Positions 26,615 to 36,948 are shown, numbered from the stretch's first letter. The stretch is 64,000 bases of DNA from Chitinophaga oryzae (GCF_012516375.2 NZ_CP051204.2:7797501-7861500), one strand, 5' to 3'. The notes: generated from the letters alone by a model not told the origin. A program made the numbers and translations.

Positions 26615-29600
26615 CTATTCATGTACATACGGGAACCAGATGTTAACCCTTGTCCCTGTTGCGTTTCCTGCGCCGTCATTCAAATCTTCGATATCAAAGC
26701 TGGCATCCATATTAAAACGGCTGTTGTACAGCTGTAACCTGTCACGGGTAATCTGCAGCCCGCGGGAGTAGTGCTGGCCGTCCACTTTCCGGAGCGCTGC
26801 CGACCTGGCCCTGCCGATACCATTATCTTCTATGGTACATAATACCCTGTCGCCTACACGGGCGAACATAATCCTGATTTTCCCTTTATCGGGGATATGC
26901 AGGATACCATGCCAGATGGCATTCTCCACAAAGGGTTGCAGGATCATGGTGGGTATCTCCACAAAATCCGGCTCCAGTTCAGGATCTACGATAAACTCAT
27001 ATTCAAAGGCATCTGCGAAACGCAGCTTTTCCAGTTCCAGGTAGTTGGTGAGCATATTCACCTCTTTGGAGACAGGGATATTATTCAGCTGGGAGTTGTC
27101 CAGCACATTACGGATAAGCCTTGCAAACCGCGCCAGGTAAGCAAGTGCCTGCTCCGTTTCACTCTTCATCATAAATGTCTGGATCGAGTTCAGCGCATTA
27201 AAAATAAAGTGCGGGTTCATTTGTGCACGCAGCGCTTTCATTTCCAGCTGCGCCATCTGCTGCTGGATAGCGGCCCGCTCACGCGCCTCTTTCTTCACGG
27301 AGGAAATACGCAGCCGGATATAAAGATAAATCAGTCCCAGCGCCAGCAAGACACACAGGATACGGAACCAGGGCGTTTGCCAGAATGCCGGCCGGATGAA
27401 TATTTTCAGTTCACTGGTATGCAGGGAGGTAGTGCCGGCTGAATTGACCGCCCTTACCCGGAAAGTATAACTGCCCGGCGCCAGGTTAGTATACTTGGCC
27501 ACCAGCATGTTTTCCGCGCTCACCCAGTCTTCGTCCAGCCCCTCCAGCTGATAGTAGTAACGGATCTTCTCCTGGTGATAAGACAGGCTTTTGAATTCTA
27601 TGCTGATGATATTCTGGCGGTGTTTCAGCTCAACAGGTTTATTGCCGCGCAGCGCTTCTTCTATCAGTACAATACTGTCCAACGCCTTCATATTGACGAT
27701 GGTCACATCGGGCGGAGGTGGCGCCACTTCGAGTTTATCGGGTTCAAATACCACAAAGTGATCGGAGGCGCCCACCAGCAGCCGGCCGTCTTTCAGCCAG
27801 GAGATACGGCGGCGTACCTTGCGGGAGTTGTCGATGATATCGTCGTTCTGCGTAAATGTCTCCAGTTTTCCACCGGGGATAGTGTACCGGTAAAAGCCAT
27901 AAGGCGTGATGAACCAGAACTTCCCGCGGACATCTTCCCGGATATTCAGTACCCATTCGTCAAAGAGCTGCCCGTCAATCCTGACGGGTACGTAAGTGCC
28001 GTTCCGGGTGTTGTACATCCAGAGCCCGTGATCGGTACCGGCTAACAGGGTGCTGTCATTATATCTTACCAGGGAGGTGACGTTGTTATAGCTGTGCTGG
28101 AGCCATTCAAAATTCTGCCGGGTAACGATCTTTCGCCTGTGCGGATCAAAAAGGATCAACCCACCACCGCTGGAAGCCAGCCATAGCAGCGAATCCCGCT
28201 CGGTCACGATCTGCAGCACCGACAAAGGACGTTTCAGCGAGTCGGTGATTTCATGATAATAGGTAAACCGGTTGGTACGCGGGTCCCAGCTGGCGAGGCC
28301 ACGCTTATAAAGACCTATCCACACCACCGTATCCCCTTGTACCAGCAGGCGCAATAACGTTTGTTCGTGCAGCGCAGGAGAGGTAAGATGCCGGATAAAC
28401 CGCCCGGTAGCGGGATTAAAAAGCGACAGGTTGCCATTTTCCTGTCCCACGAGGATAGTGCCGTTTTTCAGTTCACCGAAAGTCCATACCAGGCCCCGTT
28501 GCTCAGGAATGGTCCTGGCGGTATCAGTACCATGAAAATAGTTGTCCAGCAGTTCCAGCCGGGAAGACAACCTGCTGAAACCTTTTCCCCAGTAACCCAC
28601 GTATACGTCGCCGTTAGTAGCCTGGTAAATGCCTGTCACCTCTGCCGCCGGCAGCCGTTTGGCGGTCTTATCAAAGGCAGTGCGGTGGTCGAGCATCCGG
28701 AAAGCGGTATTGTGAATACTGAGGATATTCACGCCCCGGTCGGTACCTATCCACAGGTGGCCTTCCCGGTCGCTCAGCATACAATTGGCTTCGTAGTCAT
28801 AATGAAATCCCCTTTCATCCGCATTGTTGCTGGTGATGTTGAAATCGAACCGTTGCAGCGAGTCATTCAACCGGAAAATGCCGCCTTTTTCTGTGGCTAC
28901 CCAGAGTTGCTGGTTACCGTCCGTCATCACATCAAAAATATGATCGCCTTCGGGGTATTGAAGCGGTATTCCCGCAGCGTATTGGCGGTGGGAATGTACT
29001 GGTAGAGGATGCCCTTTCTGCCGGCCAGCCATATGCGGTGTTGTTTATCGGTATAGATTTTTTTAAAGCTGTTGCGGATATCCAGTACCGGCAGGTGTCC
29101 GGGGTTATTGCCGGGGGTGAACAGCTGTTTACGGTCACGGTCGAGAATATACAAATGCTCTTTCCCACTGAGCCAGAGGTTCCCGGTTTCGTCCTCCATA
29201 ATACCGTCCTGCATTTGCAGGCGGTCGGTTTCGGGCACCATGGCTGCTTTATGGAAGCTGAAAGAGGCTTCGTCGAACTGCATGAGGCCGTCGCGGGTGG
29301 TGGCCCATATCACGCCGTGGTGGTCCTGTATGATGTTGCTGCATTGCAGACCCTCCGGCAGTTCCGTTCTGTCGGCCACTTTGAGGGTTTTGATGAGCAT
29401 TGTTACCGGGTCGTATACACGGATATTATCCGGGGTGCCCATCCAGATGCGGCCACGGCTATCTTCGCAGAGGCAGATATCGTCGTAGTAGATGGAGCCT
29501 GGCACCCTGTCGAAGTTGGCCATGGTCACCAGGTTGGTACCATCGTACCGTTGCAGGGCGGTACTGGCGATCCAGATAAACCCTTTGCGGTCCTGCAGGA

Positions 29601-29781
29601 TGGCGGATACGTGGTTACTGGCAAGACCGTTGCTGATATCAAGGTGACGGAAATGATACGAGATATTTTCCTGCTGCGCGCTGGCAGTAAGCATTACAAA
29701 GAGGCCGCACAACAGGGTGCAGAGATACCTCGTTGTGCGATACCGTAATGGGGCGACTGACCAGATAATCTGTTCGATCAT
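26615..29781 (-). pseudogene. Reg_prop/YYY sensor histidine kinase (LytS type), interrupted by a frameshift
   Basis: Two overlapping frames (28927-29781 and 26615-29032) together encode one protein of about 1055 residues. Part one: signal peptide ending LTASAQQ, then beta-propeller repeats (HLDISNGLASNHVSAILQD, GFIWIAS, GRIWMGTPDN). Part two continues the propeller, then a Y_Y_Y domain (YYYQLEGLDEDWVSA), one transmembrane helix, the HisKA-type motif QMNPHFIFNALNSIQ and a HATPase domain ending IWFPYVHE. The frame is lost at a G4 tract at 28952-28955; five G would join FNTP to EGDHIFDV cleanly. So it is either a recent pseudogene or a sequencing error. Such kinases usually pair with a LytTR regulator; none is adjacent. 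Confidence 0.85.
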
Positions 29782-29918
29782 GGTGTTCAGGAAAAAAGTA
29801 GCTGTAAGATAAATGTACTAAATGTTTGCCTTGATATGTCAAAAATCGGTCCCGCTTAATATTGACGGCAATCCGTGGGACGTGAGAGTGTGTCAGCGGT
29901 AAGTGGGAGCAGCGGTAG

Positions 29919-30659
29919 TCAGAGGCTCATACCGCCGTCCATCACCAGTTCCGCGCCGGTAATAAAGGAGGCCGCATCACCGGATAAATGGGCTACCATT
30001 TTTCCCACGTCGCCGGCTTTCCCCATGTGCTGCAACGGTATACGGTCCAGCATCCAGGCTTTCAGGCCGTCGAGCTGCGCCTCGTCGTATCCTTGTTTTT
30101 GCAGGATCGCTGTTTCAATCGGTCCGGGGCTTATGGCGTTCACCCTTATTTTCCTTGGCGCCAGTTCAAGGGCCGCAATTTTCATCACGGCATTTAAAGC
30201 CGCTTTGCTGGAGGAATAGATAGAAGAGTTGGCGACGTTCATGCTGGCCGTGTTGGACGAGAGGAAGGTCACCGATGCGCCGTCATTCAGGAGGGGGATA
30301 AAGCGACTCAACGTAAAATAGGCGCCTTTGAAGTTAATATCTATCACCTGGTCGAATACCGCTTCCGTTGCCTGTTCGATAGCACCTCCGCCCAGGACGC
30401 CGGCGTTGATAAACAGGATGTCCACTTTCCCAAATGTTGCTTTGATGGTACCGGCGAGGCTTTCGATGGCAGCGAGATCGCCCTGGTCGGCCACTAGGCC
30501 GGTAACGCCCAGCTCGGCCGCGGCCGTGTCAATAGCATCTTTACGGCGGCCGGTGATGATCACCGTCGCACCCTGTTGTTTTAATTCCCTGGCTGTGGCA
30601 TAACCGATGCCGCTGTTACCGCCGGTCACGACGGCTGTTTTTCCTTTCAGTGTTTCCAT
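29919..30659 (-). CDS. SDR family oxidoreductase
   Basis: A protein of 246 residues, classical short-chain dehydrogenase. The cofactor motif is TGGNSGIG with NAG following (FINAGVL); an Arg in TGRRKD suggests NADPH preference. The catalytic Tyr and Lys are in YSSSKAA with a Ser in SSNTAS; ISPGPIET follows. The substrate is unknown. The ATG giving METLKGKTAVV is preferred over one eight codons upstream. It is divergent from an HxlR regulator gene, a frequent arrangement in which the regulator controls the reductase in response to reactive or quinone-like compounds. Confidence 0.9.
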   Translation of the reverse strand: METLKGKTAVVTGGNSGIGYATARELKQQGATVIITGRRKDAIDTAAAELGVTGLVADQGDLAAIESLAGTIKATFGKVDILFINAGVLGGGAIEQATEAVFDQVIDINFKGAYFTLSRFIPLLNDGASVTFLSSNTASMNVANSSIYSSSKAALNAVMKIAALELAPRKIRVNAISPGPIETAILQKQGYDEAQLDGLKAWMLDRIPLQHMGKAGDVGKMVAHLSGDAASFITGAELVMDGGMSL

Positions 30660-30685
30660 GATTTGTATGATTAAATAATTCATGA

Positions 30686-30737
30686 CAAAGGTATGGGGGA
30701 ATTGATATAACTTTGTAACCAGTATAACTGAGTATAC
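30686..30737. promoter_or_regulatory. Divergent promoters and candidate HxlR operator
   Basis: The gap holds -7 elements for both directions: TACCTTTG on the minus strand (30686-30693, toward the SDR gene) and TAACTTTG on the plus strand (30708-30715, toward hxlR). A dyad GTATA-N6-TATAC (30722-30737) sits at the expected start of the rightward transcript and is a plausible operator. The -33 TTG elements are unclear. Confidence 0.45.
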
Positions 30738-30741
30738 CAGT

Positions 30742-31134
30742 ATGACGGATAAAAAAAGACTGAAGGAAATAGCCGAAACCCTGAATAATTCCCGCAGTCA
30801 GAAGGATGAGCTGCAGGCGTTGCAGGATACGATTTATGTGATCGGCGGGAAATGGCGGCTGCCTATTATCAATTCCATCTGCAACGGCAACCATCGTTTC
30901 AGGGAGATAGAGCGCAGCATTCCCGGCATTACCACCCGGATGTTGTCGAGGGAACTGAAAGAGATGGAAGCCAATCAGCTGGTCAAAAGAACAGTGACGC
31001 CGACCGTTCCGGTGACCGTAGAATATACGGCTACCGGCTATTGCCGCACTTTTGGAGATATTATCCTGGAGATGATCAAATGGGGGAAAGCACACCGGAA
31101 GAAGATCATCAGGGGTGGGGAGGAAAAGAACTAG
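30742..31134 (+). CDS. HxlR family winged-helix regulator
   Basis: A protein of 130 residues with the HxlR signature: VIGGKWRLPIINSI (family GxKW start), FREIERSIPGITTRMLSRELKEME (recognition helix), NQLVKRTVTPTVPVTVEYTATGYC (wing). HxlR proteins act as homodimers and often sense electrophiles via a Cys near the N terminus; here no Cys precedes the GGKW motif, but one follows it in NSICNG. It likely regulates the divergent SDR gene. Its 3' end overlaps the convergent helicase gene by 26 bases. Confidence 0.9.
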   Translation: MTDKKRLKEIAETLNNSRSQKDELQALQDTIYVIGGKWRLPIINSICNGNHRFREIERSIPGITTRMLSRELKEMEANQLVKRTVTPTVPVTVEYTATGYCRTFGDIILEMIKWGKAHRKKIIRGGEEKN

Positions 31135-34100
31135 CTTCCTGGCCGATGGTCATCGGCTTTTCAGTAAGCCATTTAATGTAACGGTATAATTGTCCGGAAG
31201 GCGTAGTATCGCTTTTCGTCAATATTTCTTTATTCCCGAACAGCACAAAGGCATCCTTAGCCCTGGATACTGCTACGTTTAGCATATTTACCCCGCGGTC
31301 AAAAAAGTACCCCTTCTTTATATCGTTGCTACCGTAGGTGGCAGAAAATAAAATCACCGGGCGCTCCGCTCCCTGCAGTGCATGTACAGTACCGATGGTG
31401 AGCCCGGAGAGGTCCACTCCTGATTTCCGAAGCGTTTTGGACAATTCATATTTCTGGCCGGTGAATGGAGTGATAATGCCTATAACATCCGCCAGCCGAA
31501 GTGTTTTAGCCACCCGCTTTTCTCTGTTTGCAGCAGCATTTTCTATCTCCTGGTAATAGCTGATAATCTGTTGCTGATGGGTTAAAACCCAGGAGGCAAT
31601 TGCAACGGCTTCTTCCTGATTGGCCTTACTGGTCCCTCTTGCTTCAGAAATGCCGCTGACAGCATGAAACTGCATAGGCGCGAATAATATATCTTTTGCC
31701 GGACCTTTTTTGGGCTCCAATAAACCATGATAAGCAAGTTTGTTGCAGTAGGTTATAATTTCATCAAAACATCGCCTGTGTTCTGTTAGCATCATTCCAC
31801 GCTCCATGTCCTGATACATTTGATAAGGCGTCGCCTTCTGGGCCAGTTTCATAATACTACCGGAGCTGCTCAGGAAGCCTTTCGTCAGAAGTTCGCCAAT
31901 TGCATACTGATCATTGATATCTGATATCACACGGGAGCGGAACAAATTGGCATGGTCCACCTTCGCCGGTACGTTCCATACAGGCTCTATCTGTAGGGTA
32001 TCTCCTACCACTACTGCTTTCCGGGCCAGCGCAAAAGTAGCCGCGCCCACTTCCGGAGATACCTGCCCGGCCTCATCAACAATAAGGAGATCAATAAAAG
32101 CAGTTAATGGCGGTGTGTCCCAAACACTTTTCGATCCACTTCCTTTAATTAGCTTTGAGTAAGTAAAAAACTTCGGCGCCATAAAAAAAGTGGAAACAAA
32201 GCAGGGACTCAACATGGCAAAGCGCTGCCAGCGCTTTGCTGCATCGGCTGTTCCGTTTCTGTGAATACGGTCTTCCGCAATAACTTCCTGTGTGGCCAGT
32301 ATCCATCTGCCCTCCCAATAATGGATGGCGAGATAAAACAAATCGTATTTCAAACCCATTTCCAACTCGTCGTAGAAGAATGACTGCCGGTTTCGTTCAG
32401 CTGCCTTAAACCCTTCGTCATCGGCAGGCGGGTTTGCCTGTATATGGCAGGCTTTCTTCCACTGGTTCCAGGCTTGTGCATACTTCCTGATCTGTTGTAT
32501 CAGTTTAAGTCTTTCATTAAAAAAATGATGGAAAGAGCCTATGTTGTAAAAGTCCACTGCATCGTAGTTTAGCGGACACCCGCGAAACAAATACGATAAC
32601 CGGAAGGCTCTTTTTTCTTTTACAAACCGCAGGAACCCAAAGAGCTTTATCCAAACAGATTCTTTGTCCAGGTAATCAACGATCTGCTGTTCGAGCGCTC
32701 TCACAGCAGATTCAATTTGCGCTAATTGCGCTTCATTCAGTGTATTGTACTGAAACAAACTGATATCAGCCTCCGGCGCTAACTTTTCGATCAGGGCCGA
32801 AATTCTTTTATATTGTTGCCATAGTTGTATGCCTTCTTCAAGCTGCTTCTCTTTCTCTTTCAGTTTGCTCCGCAGCAGCAGGGTAATTTCCTGAACGCTT
32901 AAGCCCTTTTGTGCCATACAACGTTCAAAATTATCAACATATTGAAGTTCAGCGGTTGCGAGATAGGAGACATTTTCCTTATCGATATGTGCGCCGGCTA
33001 ATCTTCCGGCTATACGTTTAAGATGCGGAATGCTTTGCGCTACCTTCTTTCCCTGCGCCGGAAGATAAAGGCCAAACCCCTTAATACCCGGCAGCCAGCG
33101 TTCATACAGCAGTCCGGGCTTTTGTGTGATGCCGGAAAAACTATCGATAATATTGGTAACAGCCTGGTTATTGGTAGAACAGGCGAGGATTACAGCGGGC
33201 GCTTCTCCTTTGAGGGCGCTTTGTACGACTTCATTCGCCACCACGCTTTGCAGCAAAGTAGTTTTGCCAGTGCCTGGAGGACCGTTTACCGCCAGGATTT
33301 CACCATTATCGAGTGTTTGTAAATGATATAAAGACTTTCGTTGGGATACGGATAACGGATAGGCATAAGCCATCTGCCCCAGATGGCGGACCGATGCCTG
33401 CTCAAAATTATCCGCCGCCAGTAACGGCCGCTGGCCGGCATCAGCTTTATCAGCCAGCCGCTCCAATACTGCAGGCACTTCTTTTTCCCGGATCAGATAG
33501 TCGTATAATTTTATAATCCCGTCTGCTGCGCTGGTTAATGGTTCATAAGCGACCATGGTATAGGAAAACTCCACGGTATGTCTTTCTGCGGAATATTGCC
33601 AAATGGATACTCCGGTAATTTTTCTGAACACTTCTTCCAGGTATTTGCGGTAACTGTTCCATTTGCCGTCATTCATAAAGGGCATGGCAAAGGCGGCGTC
33701 GACTGTATCTACGTCCGAAAAAACGAAGTTTACCGCTTCATTTACCTGAGGCTCCAGATGCGGACGGGGAATGTAAGGGAAAGTGTCATCGTGGGTCTTT
33801 AAATTCCCTTCTCTGTTTACCGCAGCCCTTATCCAGAATGGATAACTAACATCCGGTTCTCCTGAATACCTGGTATATTCAGGATCAGGACTTACACGGA
33901 AAGGCGCTATAAGGATATTCGTTTCATCCAGGTACTCCCATTCCGGATCGTCTTTGCTCTTTCGTCCCTTTATATCATTCAGCTGTTCTTCCGCTTTATC
34001 AATCAGCACAGCTGCTTGTTCTGCTGAAACACTTCCCTTTACGAAATCAACCACTGCCTTGTACTGATGGGGGGATTTCTCCACCGGGATCTCCACACGG

Positions 34101-34162
34101 GATGCGTCCGCAAGGGAGCTTCGCCAGTATGCAAGCAGTTGTATATGTTCATTATTTGCCAA
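31109..34162 (-). CDS. SF1 (Upf1/DNA2-like) helicase, solitary
   Basis: A protein of 1017 residues. Walker A GPPGTGKTTLL lies near residue 290, Walker B VDEAGQ near 693, and motifs V-VI near the C terminus (TVHALQGAERPVILFSA, then NVAVSRAKDAF). The roughly 280 residues before Walker A and the helical insert of about 200 residues between A and B match no family I can name. No nuclease motif is obvious. The start is a TTG: the frame upstream has no ATG before a stop and the first internal Met is far inside. The sequence looks less GC-rich than neighbours, which with the tRNA gene nearby suggests acquisition. The role (repair, RNA or defence) is open. Confidence 0.87.
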   Translation of the reverse strand: MANNEHIQLLAYWRSSLADASRVEIPVEKSPHQYKAVVDFVKGSVSAEQAAVLIDKAEEQLNDIKGRKSKDDPEWEYLDETNILIAPFRVSPDPEYTRYSGEPDVSYPFWIRAAVNREGNLKTHDDTFPYIPRPHLEPQVNEAVNFVFSDVDTVDAAFAMPFMNDGKWNSYRKYLEEVFRKITGVSIWQYSAERHTVEFSYTMVAYEPLTSAADGIIKLYDYLIREKEVPAVLERLADKADAGQRPLLAADNFEQASVRHLGQMAYAYPLSVSQRKSLYHLQTLDNGEILAVNGPPGTGKTTLLQSVVANEVVQSALKGEAPAVILACSTNNQAVTNIIDSFSGITQKPGLLYERWLPGIKGFGLYLPAQGKKVAQSIPHLKRIAGRLAGAHIDKENVSYLATAELQYVDNFERCMAQKGLSVQEITLLLRSKLKEKEKQLEEGIQLWQQYKRISALIEKLAPEADISLFQYNTLNEAQLAQIESAVRALEQQIVDYLDKESVWIKLFGFLRFVKEKRAFRLSYLFRGCPLNYDAVDFYNIGSFHHFFNERLKLIQQIRKYAQAWNQWKKACHIQANPPADDEGFKAAERNRQSFFYDELEMGLKYDLFYLAIHYWEGRWILATQEVIAEDRIHRNGTADAAKRWQRFAMLSPCFVSTFFMAPKFFTYSKLIKGSGSKSVWDTPPLTAFIDLLIVDEAGQVSPEVGAATFALARKAVVVGDTLQIEPVWNVPAKVDHANLFRSRVISDINDQYAIGELLTKGFLSSSGSIMKLAQKATPYQMYQDMERGMMLTEHRRCFDEIITYCNKLAYHGLLEPKKGPAKDILFAPMQFHAVSGISEARGTSKANQEEAVAIASWVLTHQQQIISYYQEIENAAANREKRVAKTLRLADVIGIITPFTGQKYELSKTLRKSGVDLSGLTIGTVHALQGAERPVILFSATYGSNDIKKGYFFDRGVNMLNVAVSRAKDAFVLFGNKEILTKSDTTPSGQLYRYIKWLTEKPMTIGQEASSFPPHP

Positions 34163-34404
34163 AGTGCAGATTGATTTTGGAGTATCAGTTTAAGATGAGG
34201 GCGAACAATTGTACGTGGTGCCTGATTATTTTGAGCGGGGGTACGTTTGTTCCTGATAATTTGGGTTACTACAGCACGAAAACTTATTTACGCACTGAAC
34301 GAATATAACAATAAACCGGCGGGTAATCAAATGAGGTGTCAACGATTGTGCATTCACGACCCGGGCATTGTGAAGAAAGAGCGGGATGTTATCGTCAGAA
34401 AAAG

Positions 34405-34435
34405 AAAAAGCCTGCAAAATTTGCAGGCTTTTTTT
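34405..34435 (-). terminator. Terminator of the first tRNA-Glu
   Basis: A palindrome 'gcctgcaaaatttgcaggc' (34410-34428) flanked by A and T runs lies immediately downstream of the leftward tRNA gene. Confidence 0.75.
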
Positions 34436-34436
34436 G

Positions 34437-34508
34437 TACCACGTACGGGAATCGAACCCGTGATTCCTCCGTGAAAGGGAGGCGTCTTAACCCCTTGACC
34501 AACGCGGC
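34437..34508 (-). tRNA. tRNA-Glu (anticodon TTC)
   Basis: The minus strand folds as a tRNA: acceptor GCCGCGT with ACGTGGT, T loop GTTCGAATC, anticodon stem CCTCC/GGAGG with loop CTTTCAC, giving anticodon UUC. The first pair would be G1:U72. No CCA is encoded. It is identical to the gene at 35720-35791. Confidence 0.95.
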
Positions 34509-34526
34509 ATTTCCGTTTTGGGATTG

Positions 34527-34555
34527 CAAAGATAGGGAATAGTTTTACATCACAA
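34527..34555 (-). promoter_or_regulatory. Promoter of the first tRNA-Glu
   Basis: On the minus strand TTG (complement of 34553-34555), 18 bases, then TATCTTTG (complement of 34527-34534), about 18 bases before the tRNA 5' end. Confidence 0.65.
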
Positions 34556-34623
34556 AATTTTTTTTGAATTTATTTTTCGGGAGATGATTGACAGGATAAA
34601 CAGCTGCTTTTTTGAGGAGCATT

Positions 34624-35307
34624 TTATTTATGAATCAGCCCGGCGATCAGGTTGATCGTCAACGCCATCACAAATGTATTGAGCAGATAGGATAATAATC
34701 CATGTATCAGCACGGTGCGTCTGATGGCGCGGCTGCCGATCTCCACATCCGATACCTGGAAAGTCATTCCGATCACAAAGGAAAAGTAGGCGAAGTCCAC
34801 GTAGTCAGGATATTTCTCCTGCGGGAAATTTAGTCCGCCGGCGTGACGGTTGCTGTCATGCACATCGTCATCATAAAACAGGTGGGCGTAGTGGAAGCTG
34901 TAGGTGGTGTGTACCAATGCCCAGGAAGATAATATCCCCACAATCGCCACCGGCAGGTAGATACCCGGTTTCTCCGGCTCGTCAGACACCATCAGCAATG
35001 CCACGATGATCATGCTGGCAAAGGAAGACACGAGGAGAAAGATGGTCACGAAAGTTCGTCCGCCGTCATCCTCCCGGGCCCATGCGCGAATTTCAGGCAC
35101 CTTGCGCCACACAAACACCAGCCAGGCGATGCCGATATAGGAAAGGGCGAAAACGTCCCATAAAAGCACGGAAAGCACCAACGGACTGATAGTGATACGA
35201 CACACTTGCAATATTGCCCACACGAGTGCCGTGAGCCCCAGGCTGATCATACTGCGCTGTAAAGGATAGAGACGGATGACATCTTTAAGCTTTCTCCGTT
35301 TTGCCAT
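34624..35307 (-). CDS. DUF1345 integral membrane protein
   Basis: A protein of 227 residues with about five or six transmembrane helices. It matches DUF1345, with VDFAYFSFVIGMTFQVSDV and the following SRAIRRTVLIHGLLSYLLNTFV as the most typical part, and a soluble segment YAHLFYDDDVH before it. Family function is unknown; the fold resembles ion-channel-like bundles. It sits alone between two identical tRNA-Glu genes, all on the minus strand. Confidence 0.85.
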   Translation of the reverse strand: MAKRRKLKDVIRLYPLQRSMISLGLTALVWAILQVCRITISPLVLSVLLWDVFALSYIGIAWLVFVWRKVPEIRAWAREDDGGRTFVTIFLLVSSFASMIIVALLMVSDEPEKPGIYLPVAIVGILSSWALVHTTYSFHYAHLFYDDDVHDSNRHAGGLNFPQEKYPDYVDFAYFSFVIGMTFQVSDVEIGSRAIRRTVLIHGLLSYLLNTFVMALTINLIAGLIHK

Positions 35308-35684
35308 AAGATTTGCGGATTTGAGGTATGTGCAATTAAAAATAACATTTATAGCGCAGTATTTTATCAGCAGCCATCATCCCATGCGGTGTTGATATCA
35401 TTTCCCATGCTTCACCCGAAAGGCCAGGCAGCCATTTCGAACCCGGAGTCGCAACCGGATGAGGACCATTAGGTTCAGTTTCCGCCCGTTTTTGCTTCCG
35501 TTTGAATTTTTATCCGTTAAAAAAAAGCAGGAGAATTACCGGGTTTCATGGCAACGATGAAGAATTGAAAAAACTTTATGCAGAATGTTATTGATCGTGG
35601 AAACCAGAAAATACGTTCACTGAAAAAATGCCGCAGCACCCAAACATCAAAAAGTGGAAACATATATATCCACCTGGTATAAAA
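35308..35684. other. Intergenic region without recognised feature
   Basis: About 375 bases upstream of the DUF1345 gene. It should hold that gene's promoter, but I find no full consensus pair. No RNA-like fold or convincing reading frame is seen. Confidence 0.4.
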
Positions 35685-35713
35685 CAAAAAACCGGTCATT
35701 GAGACCGGTTTTT
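35685..35713 (-). terminator. Terminator of the second tRNA-Glu
   Basis: An 11-base stem (35687-35697 with 35703-35713, core 'accggtc'/'gaccggt') with A/T flanks lies directly downstream of the leftward tRNA gene. Confidence 0.75.
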
Positions 35714-35719
35714 ACTTCG

Positions 35720-35791
35720 TACCACGTACGGGAATCGAACCCGTGATTCCTCCGTGAAAGGGAGGCGTCTTAACCCCTTGACCAACGCGGC
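35720..35791 (-). tRNA. tRNA-Glu (anticodon TTC), second copy
   Basis: Same sequence as 34437-34508, all 72 bases, and same strand. The upstream 'gttttgggattgcaaa' is also shared by both copies, showing that the duplication included the promoter region, while the terminators differ. Confidence 0.95.
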
Positions 35792-35808
35792 GTATCGTTT
35801 TGGGATTG

Positions 35809-35838
35809 CAAAAGTACATTATTGTTTTATATTTCCAA
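35809..35838 (-). promoter_or_regulatory. Promoter of the second tRNA-Glu
   Basis: On the minus strand TTG (complement of 35836-35838), 19 bases, then TACTTTTG (complement of 35809-35816), a full consensus match just upstream of the tRNA. Confidence 0.65.
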
Positions 35839-35931
35839 AATAATTTTTGATAACTCAAATTTATATTGATTAATAAACGCATTGATTGTAAATTCGCTCT
35901 CGATTTTTTCATACTCAAATCACGACAAAAA

Positions 35932-36948
35932 ATGGGAACTACTCTCAAAATTGGTATTAATGGATTCGGCCGTATCGGTCGTTTGGTATACCGCCAGATT
36001 TACAAAATGCCCGGCATTGATGTGGTAGCTATCAATGACCTTACCAGCCCAACCGTGCTGGCGCATTTGCTGAAATATGATTCAGCGCAGGGTAGGTTTG
36101 ATGCAGAAGTTAAACATTCCGAGAACGCAATTAATGTGAACGGCGAAGATGTGAAGATATATGCACAAAGAGACCCCTCTCAAATTCCCTGGAAAGAGCA
36201 CGACATTGACGTAGTGATTGAGTGCACCGGCTTCTTTGCTGATAAAGACAAAGCTGCTGCGCACATCACCGCTGGCGCTAAGAGAGTTGTAATTTCCGCT
36301 CCTGCTACCGGTGATCTGAAAACCATCGTGTTCAACGTAAACCACGAACTGCTGGACGGCACTGAAACGGTTATCTCCTGCGCTTCCTGCACCACCAACT
36401 GCCTGGCTCCTATGGCCAAAGTACTGCAGGACAAGTACGGTATCGTTACCGGCCTGATGACCACCGTTCACGCTTACACCAACGACCAGAACACCCTCGA
36501 TGCTCCGCATCCGAAAGGTGACCTGCGCCGTGCCCGCGCTGCTGCCGCCAACATCGTTCCGAACAGCACCGGTGCTGCAAAAGCTATCGGCCTGGTACTG
36601 CCTGAACTGAAAGGCAAACTGGACGGTAACGCACAGCGTGTGCCTACCATCACCGGCTCTCTCACTGAGCTGACGACCATCCTCAGCAAAAAAGTAACTG
36701 CTGAAGAAGTGAATGCAGCGATGAAAGCAGCTTCCAACGAATCTTTCGGTTACACTGAAGATGAAATCGTAAGCTCCGACATCATCGGTATCCACTACGG
36801 TTCCCTGTTCGACGCTACCCAGACTAAAGTAATGACCGTTGGTGATCATCAGCTGGTTAAAACCGTGTCCTGGTACGACAACGAAATGAGCTACGTATCT
36901 CAGCTGGTTCGTACTGTGAAGTACTTCGCCGGCCTGATCAGCAAATAA
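35932..36948 (+). CDS. gapA: Glyceraldehyde-3-phosphate dehydrogenase, type I
   Basis: A protein of 338 residues. It oxidises glyceraldehyde 3-phosphate to 1,3-bisphosphoglycerate in glycolysis. The NAD-binding start is [17 protein letters not shown] and the active-site Cys153 lies in [12 protein letters not shown]; later segments ([21 protein letters not shown], and [17 protein letters not shown]) are fully conserved. The ATG at 35932 is chosen because the 22 upstream residues in frame have no counterpart in the family. It is followed by a strong terminator and then pgk, the next glycolytic step. Confidence 0.97.
   Translation: MGTTLKIGINGFGRIGRLVYRQIYKMPGIDVVAINDLTSPTVLAHLLKYDSAQGRFDAEVKHSENAINVNGEDVKIYAQRDPSQIPWKEHDIDVVIECTGFFADKDKAAAHITAGAKRVVISAPATGDLKTIVFNVNHELLDGTETVISCASCTTNCLAPMAKVLQDKYGIVTGLMTTVHAYTNDQNTLDAPHPKGDLRRARAAAANIVPNSTGAAKAIGLVLPELKGKLDGNAQRVPTITGSLTELTTILSKKVTAEEVNAAMKAASNESFGYTEDEIVSSDIIGIHYGSLFDATQTKVMTVGDHQLVKTVSWYDNEMSYVSQLVRTVKYFAGLISK

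Noticed and set aside
31109..34162. Part of a multi-gene defence island
   Set aside because: No nuclease, methylase, transposase or other defence gene is adjacent; the helicase is single.
35517..35699. 60-residue frame upstream of the second tRNA-Glu region
   Set aside because: Short, covers the tRNA terminator, and shows no conserved pattern or start signal.
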